64,000 bases of DNA from contig JABANP010000011.1 of NCBI GenBank assembly GCA_013115135.1, forward strand, positions 1 to 64,000, given 5' to 3'. Source of the DNA: Perkinsus olseni (taxonomy: Eukaryota > Perkinsozoa > Perkinsida > Perkinsidae). The position numbers were made by a program, and so were the translations under genes. This document shows positions 1-10,809 of the stretch, piece by piece; the first letter of the stretch is position 1; every line of letters begins with the position of its first letter. The notes beneath the pieces were generated by a model. That model was not told where the DNA came from and made no database searches. It was given only the letters and a program-made list of their open reading frames with translations.

Positions 1-676
1 GTCTATGCGGCCCGGCGCCTTGTGTTCGGGCTGCGATGCGGCCCCGCTGTTTTTAGAAGAGATCCTCCACCGCTTGGTCGGATCTGCTCGTGATAGTCTG
101 TCCGCTGATATCGTGGGTTCGCTCCCCTTGTACCACTTTTATATATGTGGATGATCTGACGCTGCTGGGGAGCGTCGTGCGGTGCATGCCTTCAAGGAGG
201 CGCTGATCCGTACGGGTGCATCCTGGGGTTTCGAGTTAGCTCCCGCGAAGATGCACTCCATATACTTCGACGCCGATGGTCAGTGCGATACCTTTGATGA
301 CTTTACTCACCTGGGAGTCCTGTTCGTTGCTCACCCGCTACCCTCTGGTTGCTGCGAGCTGCGGTTGCGATGTGCGCACATCCCACTGCCGTTCGACGAG
401 GATCTCAGGACGGGTTCGAAGCTGTCGAAGCGCTGTGCCTTCAAGATCGCTGGTGCTGCGTTTGATGCGCTGTCGGTACACGGGGAGCAGTCTCTCGCGG
501 GTGATATTGTCCGCAGGATAGCTGGGCGTTGGCAGACGTCATCCTGGGATGAGTCTGTCGAGCTGGGTAAGGACGAGGCCGTCGCGCTGAATCTCGCGCT
601 GAAGGTCCTGCGAGAGAAGCCACCCATTTGTGATCACCCTGTGTGTTTCCATGCCGATTACCTCGACATTTTGTAG
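1..676 (+). pseudogene. Reverse transcriptase segment, frameshifted
   Basis: The catalytic YVDD box lies at 144-155, followed by DLTLLG. Upstream a LVFGL..GP segment typical of RT lies in another frame (about 19-50). The thumb/connection part (GFELAPAK, about 225-250) is read in the frame that ends at the TAG at 674-676. Getting from YVDD to the thumb needs a -1 change inside a run of four G near 165-170, which looks like simple indel damage. At 674-676 a +1 step joins this frame to the RNase H frame. N-terminal RT motifs lie outside the window. Confidence 0.7.
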
Positions 677-2369
677 CGATGCGAGTCCGTCTGGCATGGG
701 GATTGTAGCACTCTTCGCTCGGCGCAAGGAGGGATGTGATGGGACTGAACCAACTCTAGGTGCGTTCCAAACTACAGTGCTCTGCCGGAAGGCGAAGATG
801 TGGAAGGGTGCGCAGTATAATTGGCACCAGAACAGGAAGGAAGCCTTCGCTCTGGCTGGCGCCTACTTGTTCTTCAATTCTGTCGCTGCTTACGTCTCGC
901 CGCTGACGGTCCGCTTTTGGTCGGATTCCCACACGGCCATCTCGTGGGTGACGGGTGGGAGCAAGCTCACATGTAAGTCCTTGGAACGCGTGGCTATATC
1001 TCGGCTTGTTGAAGCTATGGCGGACCTTCGCGAGATCTGGCGTCGTCGCTACGGCTTGACTCCCGTGATTTACCATCTCGCGGGGAAGGAGAACTCCTAT
1101 GCCGATGACCTCAGCAGGCTCTCGGCTCTGTGGAAGGTGCCGTCGACCGTCTTGCAGCGTGGTGGGACTCCAGCATTTCCTGAGCTGGGGGGCAGCGCCA
1201 ATCAGGGGGGCACCCCTGAAGTCGTCTCAGCTTGTGACCGCAGCCCTGCTGAACAAGTTCTCACCTGTGGTTCCTATGATGGTCAGCTCTTCGCCTTGGG
1301 CGCAGCCGATGTATTGGCACCGCCAGAACGCTATGCCATGTCCGCTGGTCGCCCTGCCAGGGTCGAGCTCCTCAAGCTGCAATGGAGATCCCCCTGTCTG
1401 TGCGCTATCTTTTCAGCGCTCGGAAGACGTGCGCCGGAAGGTTTTGAAGCTGCTCAGGACATCGACCTTCCCCGAGATCTCGCCAAGGAGCTGAACGACT
1501 TTTCGGTAGCCGAAGATGGTTTGCTGATGAAGCGTCTTTCTACTACCAGAGTTCATAATTCTCGAGGGTCTCGACTCTGCTACGCTGTGCCTGTCGACTT
1601 CAATGAAGGCAAGAAATATGCCGTCGACCTTGTTTCTTCGTATCATTCTACTTCGGGCTGTCTGAGTCAAAGGCATTTGCGCTGGTTGGTGAGTCGTACC
1701 TTCTACATTTCTGGTCTAAGGTCGCTGGTCGCTTCGGTCTGTCGTACCTGCCCAGATTGTCAGTTCGGCTCTAACCGTCGCTATTACTCTCTTTTAGATT
1801 CAGGCAGAACCCTTACCATGGGGGTATCTGGTCCATGGCAGACTGTGTCAGTCGACATTGCTGATATGGTATTAGATCGCACGAGCAAGTTCTCGTGCGC
1901 TCTATTTTTGATCGATCACTATAGCAGCTACTGCCTGGTGCATCCGTTGCTTGATATGAAAGCTCCTACTGTGAGCCGCGCTGTAGAGACCGATATCCTA
2001 AGATTCGGGAGTATGCTTACCCTTCGCAGCGATGCGGGTCCCTGTTTCAGGGGACGTCCTTTTGTTGATATGCTTAAAAAATACAATATCCGTCATAGAA
2101 TGACCGGCCCTTTCGCTCCATTTTCGAACGGAGCAGTCGAACGGGCCATATCATCCATTAAATTCATTTCCCGCTCGTTGAAGAACAAAAGAAATTGGCC
2201 TCAATTTTTGCACCGGGTTCTCTTTCGTCTGAATGCTGAGGTGCTGAACCACGTTGAGCTGTCTCCCTTCGACATTTTCTTTGGTCGTAGTCTCCGTTTG
2301 CCCTCGGAGGTGGCTTTGGGGAATTCTGGACCAGCTACTGAAGCTGGCGCTAATCTGAGGCGAATCTGA
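660..2369 (+). pseudogene. RNase H plus integrase segment of the retroelement
   Basis: The frame opens at the RNase H core (SDASPSGMG near 675-700) and continues through NWHQNRKEAFAL and a second acidic block, FWSDSHTAISW. The end of RNase H carries HLAGKENSYADDLSRL. The integrase zinc finger is HST..HLRWL....CRTCPDC (about 1650-1765). The catalytic core has D in SVDIAD, D in RSDAG and E in NGAVERA. I count exactly 35 residues between the last two, the canonical D,D35E spacing. The frame stops at TGA 2367-2369, while coding sense continues in the +1 frame. An 11-bp direct duplication (AATCTGAGGCG twice, 2352-2373) sits exactly at this break. Confidence 0.8.
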
Positions 2370-2688
2370 GGCGGCCCGCAAGGAGACCCGCGATGAGATT
2401 GATCAATTGGTGCGTGCTGCTCTACGCATCCGTGATGATGAGGTCAGCACTGCCCGAGGTCACTTGCGCAGGGGACCACCAGCTGTGGGTTCAACTGTGC
2501 TGATCTTCGAGCCCGGTATCGCTGGCAAAGGGGGGTCTTATGGTCGTCATCCTTATGTTGTAGATGATGTTGTCGATGGCACGACCTTGAAGCTGTCCAA
2601 GGTCGGTGACCCTTCTTCTACTAAGACTAGTCATTACCTGAATGTTCGTCCGTACTATGGATCATCCGGGGGGCATGTGAGAGATTGA
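2368..2688 (+). pseudogene. Integrase C-terminal tail of the retroelement
   Basis: In the +1 frame relative to the integrase core, the sequence resumes directly with EAARKETRDEIDQLV and runs to a TGA at 2686-2688. The middle part (VGSTVLIFEPGIAGKGG ... GRHPYVVDDVV) resembles the SH3-like or chromodomain-proximal module that ends many Ty3-type integrases. Only the join at 2367-2373 breaks the frame. No start codon or independent gene signal is present, so this belongs to the upstream pol. Confidence 0.65.
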
Positions 2689-5341
2689 GGATGCTCCATA
2701 GTAGTCCGCACATTGTCTACCTTCTGCACGCGCGCGCAGTGGTCGTGGCGTGCTGCCTTTATTTCACTTGTTTATGCGTATGTCCAAATAGAAAGTTGAT
2801 TCCGTATAGGATAGTAGCCGACCTTACGAAATATGGTGAGAGTCAGAGTTTTTTCTACCCTTTTGAGACCAACATGGCCTCGAGTTCTGCAGTCGGGAGC
2901 GCCAACATCGAACCCAACTTAACAGTAACCAAGCTACCAGCCGTAGTCCCTTCTTCAATCTTTCCACCAACCAAACCATGGATACGGGCCAACAATCTCA
3001 TTGGGAGGCAGTCCTTGACTACTCAACAATTTAGACCACGTATGTGAACTTCTTGGACGCGTTCTCCACTCAGCCTCCGTGATGCATTCTGATTTTTAAA
3101 CTCGACTACTTATAGACGAAGGTGGGCTCTTCTTCTGGCCGCGTCGTCGGTACTAGATTTTGAAGAACCCGTCATAGATGCTTGGGTAGAGATGGCAAAT
3201 TTTAAATCAAAAACTGCTTTTCTTTCATTCCGACGAAATGATTACATCATCTACGCAATCGACGATCGACGAATTGCATCGTCCCGCAATAGTGACAGAG
3301 CGCACCTGATACAGCGCGTACTTGATTCCATCCCACACATACATTATGTGTGATACATACATTACGTGAGGAACACGTCACGGCGTGACGGTCACGCATG
3401 TCCCTGTGCTCGGTGTAGTTAACTAGACTGTCATACACTTGAACCCGTTTTCTTGCGACGTCGACGACACCTAGTACCCGATGCTGAAAGCAACGAGTCC
3501 CTTGAAGCCTTCATGCAGTAATGCAGTACACTCCTTTTACTGATTTTTTATGTTCATGGGGATTAATGAAGTGATTCGGAATGCACACATGGCCCAAGTT
3601 ATGCGAACAGTGCCAATGAGGCCAACGAAATCAGTTCGTAGATCGAGCGAATGATCACGGGTGTAAGGATCCTAACCATGAGTGAGCGGCAGCCGCTCAG
3701 CGGCTCGTGTGGCGAAACCACAGAGAGAAAACGGATATCATCATCAGATTCCTCCAGCGCCGTCCTGAGGAGGCAGCCAACGTCGGGCTCCACGATTAGC
3801 TCGGCCGGCTGAAGTCCATGAACGACGACTACACACGGCATATGTTCCCTATCTACACAACGCTGTCGCCGACTTTCGCCACATTCCCGCTCGGCTCAGT
3901 GAGCCGTGAGCGCTGTTCCTCGAGTTCACCAGGGTCTCTACATCACTACGGCAAGGGCTCAAATCCGAGAGGCTGGGCCAAGTGGTGCGTATAGCCACAA
4001 AGCCTCAGACCTCCCAGGTGTGATGGTCCACTCCTGTTCCTAGAACACAGGGCCAGAGATGACTCGGAGAAGGCCCGATAGATAGAGTCCGTGTTAGTCT
4101 AACACTGTTAGAGGCCGCTTTCGATATACGAAAGTGTAGCCCGCGGAGGACACTATCAGGCAGCACATAGATCATCGCAGAGCAACGTAGCAATTCATTG
4201 AGCATGTATGCCTCGTTATTATGCCTACTTCTTGAGTTGATTGAACGCCGCACGGCGTCAGTGACGCATAAACTCACCATTTCCCAACCTCTATCGCAAA
4301 ACGCGAGCCTACCAGGACCCACCGTAGTTCCTTGAACCACCTGGTGGTTTGTGTTCCAAGTTGCTCCCGACGCAGCGTCGGGAGGATGTTCCCTCTTGGA
4401 ACAACAGAAGTACCTGGATGACCCTTTGCAGTGCAAAGTTTGCACGTTGATCCTCCTGCGCAGTATTGCTGCCAGGACACCAATTTTGGGTATCAACTTC
4501 GGCCACGCAAGAGGTCTTGCCGCTACGAATCGGAGCCTCCGATTCGGAGGTCACATGATTTGCGTGAGGTATTTCCTTGCATTGTTGCTGAGTTCGTCCG
4601 TGTGACACAAACTCAGCAAGAAAGCAAGAAAACTGTGATTACCACTGGTAACTTACCAGCCGTGTGGCTGTGGTAACCACAGTCGCATTAGTGTTACCAA
4701 TTCACCATGAAACTGATCGCCAACAGTATAAGTAGCTTCTGTATCACACCACCAGATCAGATCGGTTACCGATCATCGGTACCAGCCGCCGCAGATTCTG
4801 CGGCGCAGGACTGAACAGTCAAGCTCACAGTCCAAGATCACGGATGTAGATTAGCTCTATCGTTCAAGCGTCCATGACGCTTCGTCATAATCCTCACCGA
4901 TGCTGCAATTGAGCTGAGTACCGACCTCGCCCCTATTTGCTACTCCAACTCGAAAGCTATCGTGCCGAGCAACAACAGGATGAGCATGAGAGGCGAAAGC
5001 CCAACATGACGCAGCACAGACAACGGCAGTCTGGATCATCAGTAAATAGGACGGTAGCGCTTGGTGGATACTTGAGGCCAACCCATCGTCCGGGAGAATC
5101 CGCCAGTGGACCGCCTGACAGAAAACCTTCCAATACTCACCTGATGCAGCTCAGCACGCTGCTGTCGACTCAACGCTCTAACGCGGCTGAGTGAGAACCT
5201 ACATAGTCGAGTCGAAGTGTGTCGGCAGAGGCATCCCCTCGGAGGGCCGACTTCCTTGGGTCAGACCAGCGAAGCCCAGTGCAGGCCGCTGTGTCTGCTG
5301 CCTGATGGAGGCTAGTCAGGGTTACAGATGATCGTGAATCC
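2689..5341. other. No gene supported; includes the unrecognised 3' side of the retroelement
   Basis: The open frames here are short, overlap each other and show no family motif or consistent splice structure. Small inverted repeats occur around 3340-3400. I see no tRNA, rRNA or confident LTR. A frame on the minus strand at 3599-3841 is hydrophobic at its end but has no supporting exons. Confidence 0.5.
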
Positions 5342-8300
5342 CTACTCCCTGGATTGTTCTATGAGCATCTCCATCTGTTGCCGCATCTCCTCCTGAGCCC
5401 TGTTGCTCATCGCCAACAGTGTGGCCAAAGTTGAGACGGTCGGGGTATCTACTGTCACAAGGAAGATTCCCCTGAGTTGTAGTGTAAGCCACCCTCACCA
5501 TCCAGGTCATCCTTGAAGCTAAGATCGGCGTCATTGACGATCTGCTTTATCTTATCGTCATTCGCCGTTCGCCCGACAAGCTGAGGAGATGAGTAGAAGG
5601 CAGCCATCGTGAGCAGTCGCCTCTCACAGTGAGCTTGTCCTCGAGCACCTTGTTCCGTGCCTTAATATCCACCATTTGCCTCTCCATTAGTAAGAGTCTC
5701 GACGAAAGTACCTCCGGGCCGCACACCATCCACAGGGAGGCGCGGCAGCTACCATCAACCTCACTGAGTTCTCAGCCTGAGCCTTCAACGACTCCACAGT
5801 ATCAGCATCTGTGTTCTTCATCGTCCCTTCCATTTCCAGCTCTGCGTGGCATTATCATCACACAGTGGACCTCCGCCTACTATGCCTCCACTCACCGGCA
5901 ACCTGCCTCTTCAAAAACACCACCTCAGTAGCGAGGCTCTTCGCCTGCGCTGCATCATGGCGGAGTCTATCACATTCCGCCTCCAAGGCCTCGAGCTGGA
6001 TCTTCATAACGCCGCCAGCACCTCACAATATCAGAGTTGGCCTATATGATCGACAACAAGAGGTGCCCACCTCCACCAGCCCCGGCGTCAGCTCCCCGAG
6101 AAGGCTCCTGAGAAGGTTCTCTAGATATCACCCCGATAGATGAGGACCCCACCTTCTGAGAATGTGCCGCATGGCTCTGCTGCTGCATCATGGCCGACAT
6201 CATTCCCATCATGGCCTCCACCCCGCCACCACCACCACCAGAAGTAGCAGCAGCGGTCTTGGCCGAGATGAGTGCCTGGAGACAACAATCAATAGCGTGG
6301 TAGTAGGCACCCCTACGGCTTTGGTATCCTCGAGCTCCTTCTTCACTGCGGCTAGCTCGGACGCCGGCACCATCGGCTCTCCGCTTGCCGCTTGGCCCTC
6401 AGCAGCACCCGAGAGCGCCGCATCTGAGGATACACCATGTTCCTCTCGTAACTTGAGCATTTGGCTGACCAGCGAAGAAATCCGTTCCATCATCCTTCGC
6501 TTTAGCTGCGTCGGAGGCCCCGCCAGCCGTAAGAGCCTCGATCTCTTTTTGCTTCTCGTCTATAAGGCCCTTGGCCTCCTTCACCTACCAGAATGAAACA
6601 CGGACTCGATGGGCGCGGAGCGTAGGACTTCACGATAGCCACTACCGCTGTAGTGTTATCCTGACAGATCTTCTCGAGAGACCCAACAGTCTTCATAACC
6701 GTCTCGATCTCTTTCACGATCGCGTCCACTTCTCCTACAAAAACCATGCATGAGCAGTTAGGGCTTGAGGGGAGGATGCCCACCTGGTGACACACCAACG
6801 CCGCTAGCTGGTGCTTTGGGCGTTCCATCCTGCAGCTTCGTGAACTCAGTATCCAGCCCCTCGAGGATAGTGTTCAGGGTCTCTCGATCCTCTGAGAAGG
6901 CCGTTGTCATGCTTGGGTAACCCACAGTGGCTTACCATCTGCTAGGTTGAATCCGCCAGCTCCCTTCACATTATCCCCCTTCAACGCCACCTGCACCACG
7001 TGGCCTATCCTATCAATTCAGCTAGGTGACCCTCCAGATACCTTCCCCGATGCCACATCTTGCACCGTCTTCTGAGTCACCCTCGATTCAGCCTCAATGG
7101 CATTGATGGCTTCGAAGAGCTTACCGATCTCGCCCTGATAATCTCGCTCCGTCTTTCCGGCCCACCCTCGCATGCTCGTTACCTCAACAGCTCTTAGGCT
7201 GGTCACGACTGGTGCCTCGCCTCCATCGTCTTGTTTGCCCTTGTCTCCAGTACAGACGGTGGCCTCTAGAGCCGCCATGAGGCTCTCCAAAGGCTCCGCT
7301 ATACCTTTCGAGAGAACACCTTCAACACTTCTACGTAGACCCTGACTTACCATTGCACGCCCAGACAGGAACCTGGCCTGACTTCGCTACGTCCTTGGCG
7401 AGAGAATCCTCGGCGTCATCGCCACCATCCCCTGAGTTACTAGCGCTGCAATTGAAGAGAGGTCGCAGGTTCAATCCTACCAGACATCATATTCTTGAGC
7501 TGAGCCTCCAGTTCCTTCACTCTCTTCTGGAGCCCTTCCGCCTGAACAGTCGTCCCCCATCCACATACCCTCACCCGCAACCAGTAGGCTACCATGTCCC
7601 CTCCGCTGTTATTCAACGAGGCCTCTGTCTTGTACTCTGACAAGTCTTCATCTTCCGATCTGAACTCATCAAGCATCAGCCCCTTCTGCCCAAAGGGCCA
7701 CTTACCGTTTCACAAGGAAGGTCTCCACGAACTCATCTCCTATCTTGATGGTGCCTCTCTCTCCGAAGTGGAACGAGCCGGGAGCCGAGGCCTCCGCACC
7801 CTCCTTGGTGGGCTTGGAAACATGGACGTGTCTGATGGCAGGGTTGGGTGCCGACCATCGTATCAGCACCTAAGCTTCCTCCCCTCACCCACAAACGCCT
7901 CCCAATGCCAGTTGCCTGGACAGCTGCGACGGTGACCCCATGAAGGCGAATGCGCTACCAATGAGACCTGCACGGCAGAATCACGGGAATGGAAGGACCC
8001 CTAGCGCTCAATGGTGTGGAAGTCGCGTAACACACTGCTTCGAGTGAAGAGGACAGTACCTGCAAATGCTGGTCCAGTATGTATGCCAATCTTCATCAAC
8101 TTGGAGATAGGATAATCTCCTAACATAATCTGAGAGCCAGTCACTGTAGGATGCTTGGCCTCGCGTTCTACTAACCTCAGCAGCTCTGGCTAAGCACTCT
8201 TGCCCGAACCCACAGAGTAGCTCCTCGCAGTTCGCACTCTCGTCGTCGAAGCCGGCGACGGCGATTGTGTTGACACCCACAAACTTCAAGTGTATCGCTT

Positions 8301-9390
8301 CAAAGCCTGATGATAATCATTGAAGACAGCAGCAGTATTCCCGGTAACCTCCCTAGTGGGTCTACAGCACAGCTACTGGCGTGATTCCGGCGTGCGTTCG
8401 TGTAGATTACGAAACGTGAATGTGATACCATCTGCCGGATGCCAAGCAGAATCCCATCGGCGATGACATACTGGCCTCGCGCGCTTCCACGAATGATGTC
8501 TGCAATTTATTCAATAACGTCAGCAGCTGTGGCAACGGGATGGCTTCTGCTACTTCTGCGAACCTAGAACGCCGATGTCCAGTAAAGCGGGGGCGGCCTG
8601 CCACATCGTCTTACTTATCGAAGACCACATAAAGGAAGGAGGCTTTGTCGTATCTCTCGCTGATGTTCGACTCGCCTTGCTTGATCTTCTCAGCAATGTG
8701 AGGTGGCAAGCCCTTTATTACTAAACGGACGACAGCATATGAGCCAGGATCGACTGGAGCTCAGCACTATCACAAAGAGCAGCTGCATCACTGGTCGTCT
8801 ATCCAGTCTTTCCTACTTGATGTTTGATCACTCCCTCCTCCTCCGCCGTCCCCTCCTCCCACACCTCCCGCAAAATGAGCATTTATCATATGCCTCAGTA
8901 TGATGAGGCATCGAACTCTAGCCAGGAGCTCCTCCTTTTCAAAAGGTTTTGTCTGGTAATCATTACCTGCCGGCGAGTGGCGATGCGAGACTGCCAGACC
9001 AAGTCCAACCTACAGAAGTGTTCAACACCCTCCACTTTATCAGCAACAGCGGCCTTGGCGGATATCATGACCACCGGCAGATCTGGAGGGTACCTGACAG
9101 GCAGCTACAGTTGCCGTCCTTCGGCTTCCGCGGCATTACTCGGCTCTGAGGGTATCGAGTACTTCATAACCGCTCATTCCAGGCATCATAACATCGAGGA
9201 GAATAAGGTCCGGTATGGGATTGTTCTGCATGTGCTCGAGAGCTTCAAAGCCATCCATGGCTTGGTGAACCACAAACCCCTCACTCTCGAAGAGTGAAGA
9301 TATGACCATCTGGTTCACGGGGTCATCGTCGACTGACAACAGCTCTCTGGACTCTTCGTATCGGGCAATGGCATCATCCAGAAGACTCAT
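5342..9390 (-). CDS. Response-regulator receiver fused to a degenerate class III cyclase and coiled coil
   Basis: The first exon (9390-9136) encodes a receiver domain: acidic DDD near residue 22, phospho-acceptor Asp in LILLDVMMPGMSGYEV, then PVVMISAKA and TKPF on the next two exons. After a Gly-rich linker come class III cyclase blocks on separate exons: LPPHIAEKIKQGE, FLYVVFDKF, LKFVGVNTIAVAGF, LMKIGIHTGPAFAG, LIGSAFAFMGSP and RGTIKIGDEFVETFLVKR. The first metal Asp (VFD) is kept. The second (GD in TIGDA) is Val, and the late Asn and Arg are Gln and Gln, so the domain is probably catalytically dead. The rest, to a TAG at 5344-5342, is acidic and coiled coil (for example VKELEAQLKNM). About a dozen introns, mostly 46-60 nt with one near 180 nt, keep phase without frameshifts. 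I infer a cytosolic phospho-responsive scaffold or pseudo-cyclase; no partner kinase is visible. Confidence 0.8.
7432..7480 (+). repeat. tRNA-like sequence forming a whole 49-nt intron (antisense to host)
   Basis: This is an intron of the receiver-cyclase gene, read GTAGGATTGAACC...AACTCAG on the minus strand. On the plus strand it reads like the middle and 3' part of a tRNA: a D-arm-like CTGAGTTACTAGCGC, a loop-like AATTGAAG, then GGTCGCAGGTTCAATCC, which matches a variable loop plus T-arm (B box). No 3' acceptor half or CCA is present, so it is not a functional tRNA. The exons on both sides join in phase only if these 49 nt are removed. Confidence 0.6.
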
Positions 9391-9657
9391 CGGGCCATGG
9401 AATAACTAACGGAAACACTATCCCGCAGCGCTAGAGTTCGGTTATGCCTGCACCGTCAATGCTGGAGCAGAGAACATATTTGTCGTGAGAGCTGCCCAAT
9501 CGCCTATGCCCGTCAATTGACTGCTCTACCTCCGCTCATTCGGTAGAAAACTTCAATAACATCTACTATTGAATAAAGGGGGACCTGCCTTCCACAGGTT
9601 ATGAATTTGATAAAAGAAAATTTGTCACAGGAAATAACGTTAAAGACGAAGATCAGT

Positions 9658-9918
9658 TCAGGTGATACTGATTATGGTACTCGAATTAGCGATTGTGCAG
9701 GGAACTGAGAAGTAACGGTTGAACCATAACCATGAGACTGACCACAGAGTAATCAGCAAAGCTCCCAATAGCATGTCAATTGGGGCATCACCACACAGGG
9801 GAGCAGTAGATCTTCTGAATGCCTCCAAACCCTCCCTCACCGCATGCACAGCTGGGCCAAGCACCCACCAGCATATGAAGATGTAGGCCAGCCAAAAGGT
9901 AGTCGAAGACGAAGCCAT
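9658..9918 (-). CDS. Small putative membrane protein
   Basis: An 86-codon frame starts at ATG 9918 and ends with TGA. The first 25 residues are hydrophobic (FWLAYIFICWWVLGPAV), and a second hydrophobic stretch follows (MLLGALLITLWSVSWLWF), so the product would be a two-pass membrane protein or a cleaved one-pass protein. I recognise no family. It lies 270 bp upstream of the receiver-cyclase start, on the same strand. It could also be an exon of a larger gene or a chance frame. Confidence 0.35.
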   Translation of the reverse strand: MASSSTTFWLAYIFICWWVLGPAVHAVREGLEAFRRSTAPLCGDAPIDMLLGALLITLWSVSWLWFNRYFSVPCTIANSSTIISIT

Positions 9919-10809
9919 CGCGGCGAATGTGGTGGTGGGGAATAGATTGTCAAAAAGCTAGATGTAAAATGGAAACCGCGATGAGCGCTCATGTGCCAAA
10001 GCGCCATTGACGCACACGAAAGGGAACCAAGCTAACTATAGTTGAGATTGAAGACTTCTCGCCCCGGGATATGCGCCTCATGCTCGTGGAGAAGGCCTCG
10101 ACACCAGCGGGAACAATCAAGCTGGTTCATGGTGCAGTCAGTGCGCTGATTTTCGCGCACGCCATTATAATCGATAAGCATTGTTCAGCCACGTTAGCAA
10201 CGTCATCGGAAATTGGCTCTTGGGTTGGGAAGTGTAATTAGTTGATGTCGTCATATGTAAGCGCTTAATAGCCCGTGTTCAACCAGAGTATTGGTTATAC
10301 ACCGAAGGTAGAAGCGCAATAACAGTCTTCCACAGGCATCACACACTTTTCAGCTGCTGTACGAGGATTTATAGTAGCTGAAGAACAGGTGCTTGACAGT
10401 AAAAATGGCGTCACTCAGTCAGAATGGACCTAGTCTTACAGACTCACGAGACGGAACGTTTGCACACGGTGTTGAGTTACATAGTGGACACGTCGTTTTG
10501 GGGGTGACAAACACACTGACGCAACTTTTCGGATTTCACAATCGGTAAATGAGTTTGACAACTGTTCAAAACATCACAACGTTCATCGGCTTGATATGGC
10601 ATGCCCTTGGACTGATTCGGCGGAATACAACATCCCGAGTGAGCACTGTGGATCGATCAAGTCCTTGCGAAGCTGTATGCGCGCAGTTGGGTGGAGCGAG
10701 CATGAATACGCATTAAAGAGTTGCTCAGTAGACATTGGAGTTGCGTCACAGGATGTTGAAATCACCGGTCGAATACTTGTCTATCGTAGAATTTGAGCAT
10801 CTTACGGAA
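9919..10809. other. Intergenic, nothing recognised
   Basis: Only short overlapping frames without motifs. This stretch probably holds the upstream regions of the small membrane ORF (leftward) and of the PIG-W gene (rightward). Confidence 0.5.

Larger units (their letters stand above)
1..2688 (+). mobile_element. Decayed LTR-retrotransposon pol region (RT-RNase H-integrase)
   Basis: Domain order is reverse transcriptase, RNase H, HHCC zinc finger, DDE integrase and a C-terminal SH3-like tail. That order is typical of Ty3/gypsy and BEL/Pao elements; copia elements have integrase first. The left edge is cut by the window, so gag, protease and the 5' LTR are not visible. I could not identify an LTR or polypurine tract after 2688, so the true 3' end is unknown. 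The reading frame changes at least five times (near 40, between 100 and 144, near 165-180, at 674-676 and at 2367-2369), so this copy is probably inactive unless some breaks are sequencing errors or recoded. It is the only retroelement recognised in the window. Confidence 0.85.

Noticed and set aside
144..160. Frame step near YVDD as another stop-linked +1 shift
   Set aside because: The YVDD box lies before the stop in the other frame, so this break is not at a stop and looks like ordinary indel damage.
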